DNA of 8,530 bases from Bacillota bacterium (lineage in GTDB: Bacteria > Bacillota > Clostridia > Acetivibrionales > DSM-1351), in NCBI GenBank assembly GCA_023436515.1, contig JAEZIV010000451.1:1-8530 (forward strand), read 5' to 3'. The position numbers and the translations under genes were made by a program. The notes under the pieces are model-generated. The model worked only from the letters and a program-made list of their open reading frames with translations. It was not told the DNA's origin and did not search any database. Of the stretch, positions 6,420 to 8,530 are shown one piece after another (position 1 is the first letter of the stretch; every line of letters begins with the position of its first letter).

Positions 6420-7070
6420 CTATGCCTTGATATTGTGCTTGAAAGCATAAATTGCGGCTTGTGTTCTGTCGTTTACATCCAATTTTTTAAATATATTTGA
6501 AATATGATTTTTAACAGTCTTTTCACTAATATATAAGCTTTTTGCAATTTCCTTGTTTATCATACCCTCAGCAATAAGCTTAAGTACCTCAATTTCTCTA
6601 AGGGTGAGATTATTTGAAATGGTTCTGTCATTTTCGTATAGGGTTACTCTGTTGAACTCCTTTACCAGTTCACTTGTCATATTTGGTTGTATAAAGGTCT
6701 GATCTCTATAAACGCTTCTTATTGCCTCTATTAGCACAGATGACTCAGCATCCTTTAAAACATAACCCTCACACCCCAGCTGCAAGGTTTTAAACAAATA
6801 TTCTCTGTCCTGATGTAAAGTCAACACAATTATTTTATAGTTGCTACTTTCCTGTTTTAATAATTTAATAGCCTGTAAACCGTTTAAAATAGGCATATTG
6901 ATATCCATCAAAATAATATCGGGTTTAAGCGATTTTGCAAGCTCTACTGCCTCATCTCCATTTGCTGCCTGTGCAACGATACAAATATCATCTTCGAGCT
7001 CAAGAATTGTTTTCAAGCCTTGTCTTACCATAGCATGATCATCTGCAATCATTACTTTTATCTTATCCAT
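6420..7070 (-). CDS. degU: DegU-like response regulator (NarL/FixJ family)
   Basis: DNA-binding transcription regulator, phosphorylated by the DegS-like kinase next to it. The 216-residue protein has a receiver domain (about 4-120) with acidic pair Asp10-Asp11, phospho-acceptor Asp56 in LMDINMP, Thr84 and Lys106, all in place. A short linker leads to a LuxR-type helix-turn-helix (about 154-211), where TLREIEVLKLIAEG and SEKTVKNHISNIFKKL are seen. The last of these and NDRTQAA closely match Bacillus subtilis DegU, though the linker here is shorter (DegU is about 229 residues). The ATG at 7070 has GGAGG nine nt upstream and overlaps the degS stop by 8 nt, so translation is coupled. Target genes cannot be read from this window; in Bacillus DegU controls secreted enzymes, motility and competence. 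Confidence 0.9.
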   Translation of the reverse strand: MDKIKVMIADDHAMVRQGLKTILELEDDICIVAQAANGDEAVELAKSLKPDIILMDINMPILNGLQAIKLLKQESSNYKIIVLTLHQDREYLFKTLQLGCEGYVLKDAESSVLIEAIRSVYRDQTFIQPNMTSELVKEFNRVTLYENDRTISNNLTLREIEVLKLIAEGMINKEIAKSLYISEKTVKNHISNIFKKLDVNDRTQAAIYAFKHNIKA

Positions 7071-8241
7071 TTACGAGAGCCTCCCCTTCATTTATGAGTG
7101 GTATAATTACATTTATTTTTGTTCCTTTGTTTATCTCAGAAAGGATGCTGAATTCACCTTCAAGCAGGGCGACTCTCTCTTTCATGCTAAAAATACCAAA
7201 TCCACCGGCAAGGTCAGAATTAGCCATATTAATTAATTCCGTGTCGAAACCGATACCAAAATCAAAAATATTTATATTGAGCTTATTACCTACCTTCTCC
7301 AGCACAACACCAGCATTCTGCGTTCTTGAGTGCTTCAACACGTTATTTAAAGCCTCCTGCACTATTCTGAAAACTGTAAGAGATATAACAGGTTTTATTG
7401 CTTCGTCCAGCCCCTTGTATTTAAAGCTGACATTAATTCCTGTAGTCTCCTTAAAAGAAATAACATATCTTTCTAAGGTTGGCAATAGACCTATATCATC
7501 AAGTGCCATAGGTCTCAGGTTGTATATAATTTTTCGTACCTCCTGCAAGCTGTCTCTCATCACTTGTTTGAGGTTATGTAATTCAGTTCTGGCTTCGACA
7601 ATATTTTTTTCCATAAGCTTTTCACAAATCTCAGCTTTTATAACCGCATTTGATATTGACTGAGCGGGACCATCGTGAATTTCTCTTGCTACACGCTTTC
7701 GCTCCTCCTCCTGAGCCTCTATTATTTTTAGCCCCAAAAGTTTATTTTGCTGAAGATTATCCATATGTGCTCCCACACCCTTAAGATCACTGCTAAGATA
7801 CTCAAGGGCTATTCCTACATGGCCGATAAGGTTATCAGCTCTCTCAAGAGTTTTTATGGATTCTTTTATTCTTATTTCAAGGTCATTTCGTCTTTTTATT
7901 AAAAAGGTTTCCTGCTCACGCTTAACAGCCAGCTTTACTCGCAGATCGTCTGCAGCTTGATACGCCTTTGCCAGCTCCTCCTGATTATACTTCTGAAAAT
8001 CTCTGTTAACATCAAATAGTCGTTTCTTACTGGATTTTAGTAAATGCTCAAGATTATCTATCTCATTCAAAATTTCAAACACTTGAACTTTTAAAGATTC
8101 AAGCTCGTCCTTCAGGCGAGCGCACTCCTTTCTTGAGTTCTCAGCAATTTCAATTATTTCTTTTTTGCCGGAATCAAGTGCCTGAATGGTCTTATTTATT
8201 ATTTCGTCCATTTGTATTGCATTGTGTCTAAAATTTGGCAT
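7063..8241 (-). CDS. degS: DegS-like cytosolic sensor histidine kinase
   Basis: Autophosphorylates on histidine and passes phosphate to the DegU-like regulator encoded next. Numbers count from the longer frame (subtract 5 for the preferred start). Residues about 17-175 form a highly charged coiled-coil, the DegS sensor region, with no membrane helix or signal peptide, so the kinase is cytosolic as in Bacillus. The dimerisation/phospho-acceptor motif EAQEEERKRVAREIHDGPAQ (180-199) holds His194 and is nearly identical to DegS; RKIIYNLRPMALDDIGLLPT (241-260) follows. The HATPase domain shows EALNNVLKHS (301-310), DFGIGFD (332-338) and GGFGIFSMKERV (351-362). Length, about 392 residues, matches DegS (385). 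I chose the ATG at 8241 because AGGTG (8246-8250) precedes it; the frame also opens at an ATG at 8256 without a ribosome site, and at 8211. Confidence 0.92.
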   Translation of the reverse strand: MPNFRHNAIQMDEIINKTIQALDSGKKEIIEIAENSRKECARLKDELESLKVQVFEILNEIDNLEHLLKSSKKRLFDVNRDFQKYNQEELAKAYQAADDLRVKLAVKREQETFLIKRRNDLEIRIKESIKTLERADNLIGHVGIALEYLSSDLKGVGAHMDNLQQNKLLGLKIIEAQEEERKRVAREIHDGPAQSISNAVIKAEICEKLMEKNIVEARTELHNLKQVMRDSLQEVRKIIYNLRPMALDDIGLLPTLERYVISFKETTGINVSFKYKGLDEAIKPVISLTVFRIVQEALNNVLKHSRTQNAGVVLEKVGNKLNINIFDFGIGFDTELINMANSDLAGGFGIFSMKERVALLEGEFSILSEINKGTKINVIIPLINEGEALVNG

Positions 8242-8245
8242 TATA

Positions 8246-8250
8246 CACCT
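8246..8250 (-). promoter_or_regulatory. Ribosome binding site favouring the degS start at 8241
   Basis: AGGTG on the - strand, 4 nt before the ATG at 8241, matches the anti-Shine-Dalgarno over five bases. The alternative ATG at 8256 is preceded only by an A-rich run without a site. Confidence 0.55.
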
Positions 8251-8307
8251 ACACATAATTTTTTTTCATACTGTTACTTACTATAATAAATATATTTCCT
8301 TAAATGT

Positions 8308-8348
8308 ATTTTATCTAATATCTTAAATACCTACAATAGTGTATTTAA
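8308..8348 (-). promoter_or_regulatory. Inverted repeat over a possible degSU promoter
   Basis: TTAAATAC (8323-8330) and GTATTTAA (8341-8348) form a perfect 8-bp inverted repeat with a 10-nt centre. On the - strand a weak promoter match overlaps it: TTGTAG (8336-8331) lies in the centre and TAAAAT (8313-8308) follows after 17 nt. This could be an operator for a dimeric regulator. The whole 8257-8405 stretch is very AT-rich, so a chance repeat and chance promoter are possible. I see no gene in it. Confidence 0.3.
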
Positions 8349-8405
8349 TTAAAAACACGCTAAATATTTACCTTTATTCCGGTTTGAACCTTTGAAGAAT
8401 TATAA

Positions 8406-8530
8406 ATCGAGTAGGAGGTAGCCGATTATTTCAGCTACCGACCTCTCACAGCGCCGTGCATACCGTTCGGTACACGGCGCTTCAATAAGAATTAACATAC
8501 TTTCATATACGTGTTATAAAGAGAAATTAA
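8406..8530 (-). mobile_element. Group II intron, 3' end only (domains V and VI; body outside window)
   Basis: Read on the - strand, 8481-8450 folds as domain V: AGCGCCGTG pairs with CACGGCGCT (9 bp, containing a CGC-type catalytic triad), then a two-nt TG bulge on the 3' side, a UACC/GGUA upper stem and a GAAC loop. Domain VI follows (8449-8406) with GGTAGC/GCTACC and a lower stem GAG-GG/CC-CTC from which an A (8412) bulges, 7 nt before the predicted end, as expected for the branch point. The end CCTACTCGAT matches the 3' ends I recall for clostridial group II introns and fits the AY rule. The intron runs in the same direction as degSU and ends about 165 nt before degS. Reverse transcriptase and domains I-III must lie right of base 8530 if the element is complete. 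Confidence 0.7.
8492..8530 (-). CDS. Possible last residues of the intron-encoded reverse transcriptase/maturase
   Basis: On the - strand one frame is open from the window edge and ends LISLYNTYMKVC followed by TAA at 8494-8492, ten nt before domain V. Intron-encoded proteins often end just before domain V, so this may be their tail. Twelve residues are too few to recognise; the call rests only on position. The other two frames are closed. Confidence 0.25.
   Translation of the reverse strand, partial: LISLYNTYMKVC

Noticed and set aside
7094..7663. A 189-codon + strand frame opposite degS
   Set aside because: It mirrors the conserved kinase domains, its product is a low-complexity hydrophobic and serine-rich string, and no promoter or ribosome site precedes it.
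1..8530. CRISPR array, tRNA or rRNA genes
   Set aside because: No regularly spaced repeats, no cloverleaf with conserved T-loop and acceptor, and no rRNA-like sequence were seen.

Overview
The window reads as chromosomal DNA of an anaerobic, endospore-type Firmicute, most likely a clostridium of the Ruminiclostridium sort. The grounds are the PdxS/PdxT route to vitamin B6, a DegS/DegU pair, a GluP-type rhomboid protease, a T-box riboswitch, strong GGAGG ribosome binding sites and AT-rich intergenic DNA. The genus is an inference and cannot be fixed from the sequence alone.

Layout. The left end (+ strand) holds the C-terminal half of pdxS, an unusually long spacer with a long hairpin, and complete pdxT. 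A hairpin terminator usable from both sides separates pdxT from everything else, which is all on the - strand. Read in the - direction from the right edge, the order is: the 3' end of a group II intron (domains V and VI, body outside the window); degS and degU, overlapping by 8 nt; a sigma-A-type promoter and a complete T-box leader; an acyl-CoA synthetase (AMP-forming ligase); a second strong promoter followed at once by a terminator-like hairpin; a homocysteine S-methyltransferase with an odd C-terminal extension; and a seven-helix rhomboid protease with TPR-like repeats, overlapping the methyltransferase by 11 nt.

The most notable system is the T-box in front of the acyl-CoA synthetase. 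T-boxes normally control aminoacyl-tRNA synthetases and amino-acid synthesis or uptake. Here the specifier is best read as CUC (leucine), and the UGGU of the T-box fits a tRNA with discriminator A73, as tRNA-Leu has. The enzyme would then be made when leucine runs short. A reasonable inference is that it activates isovalerate (or another branched-chain acid) for reductive carboxylation to 2-oxoisocaproate and leucine. Also worth attention are a truncated, catalytically degraded pterin-binding half-domain on the homocysteine methyltransferase, and a hairpin with a U-tract only about 10 nt after that gene's promoter.

Three genes (acyl-CoA synthetase, homocysteine methyltransferase, degS) have longer reading frames than I annotate; in each the Shine-Dalgarno lies inside the longer frame and points to an internal ATG.
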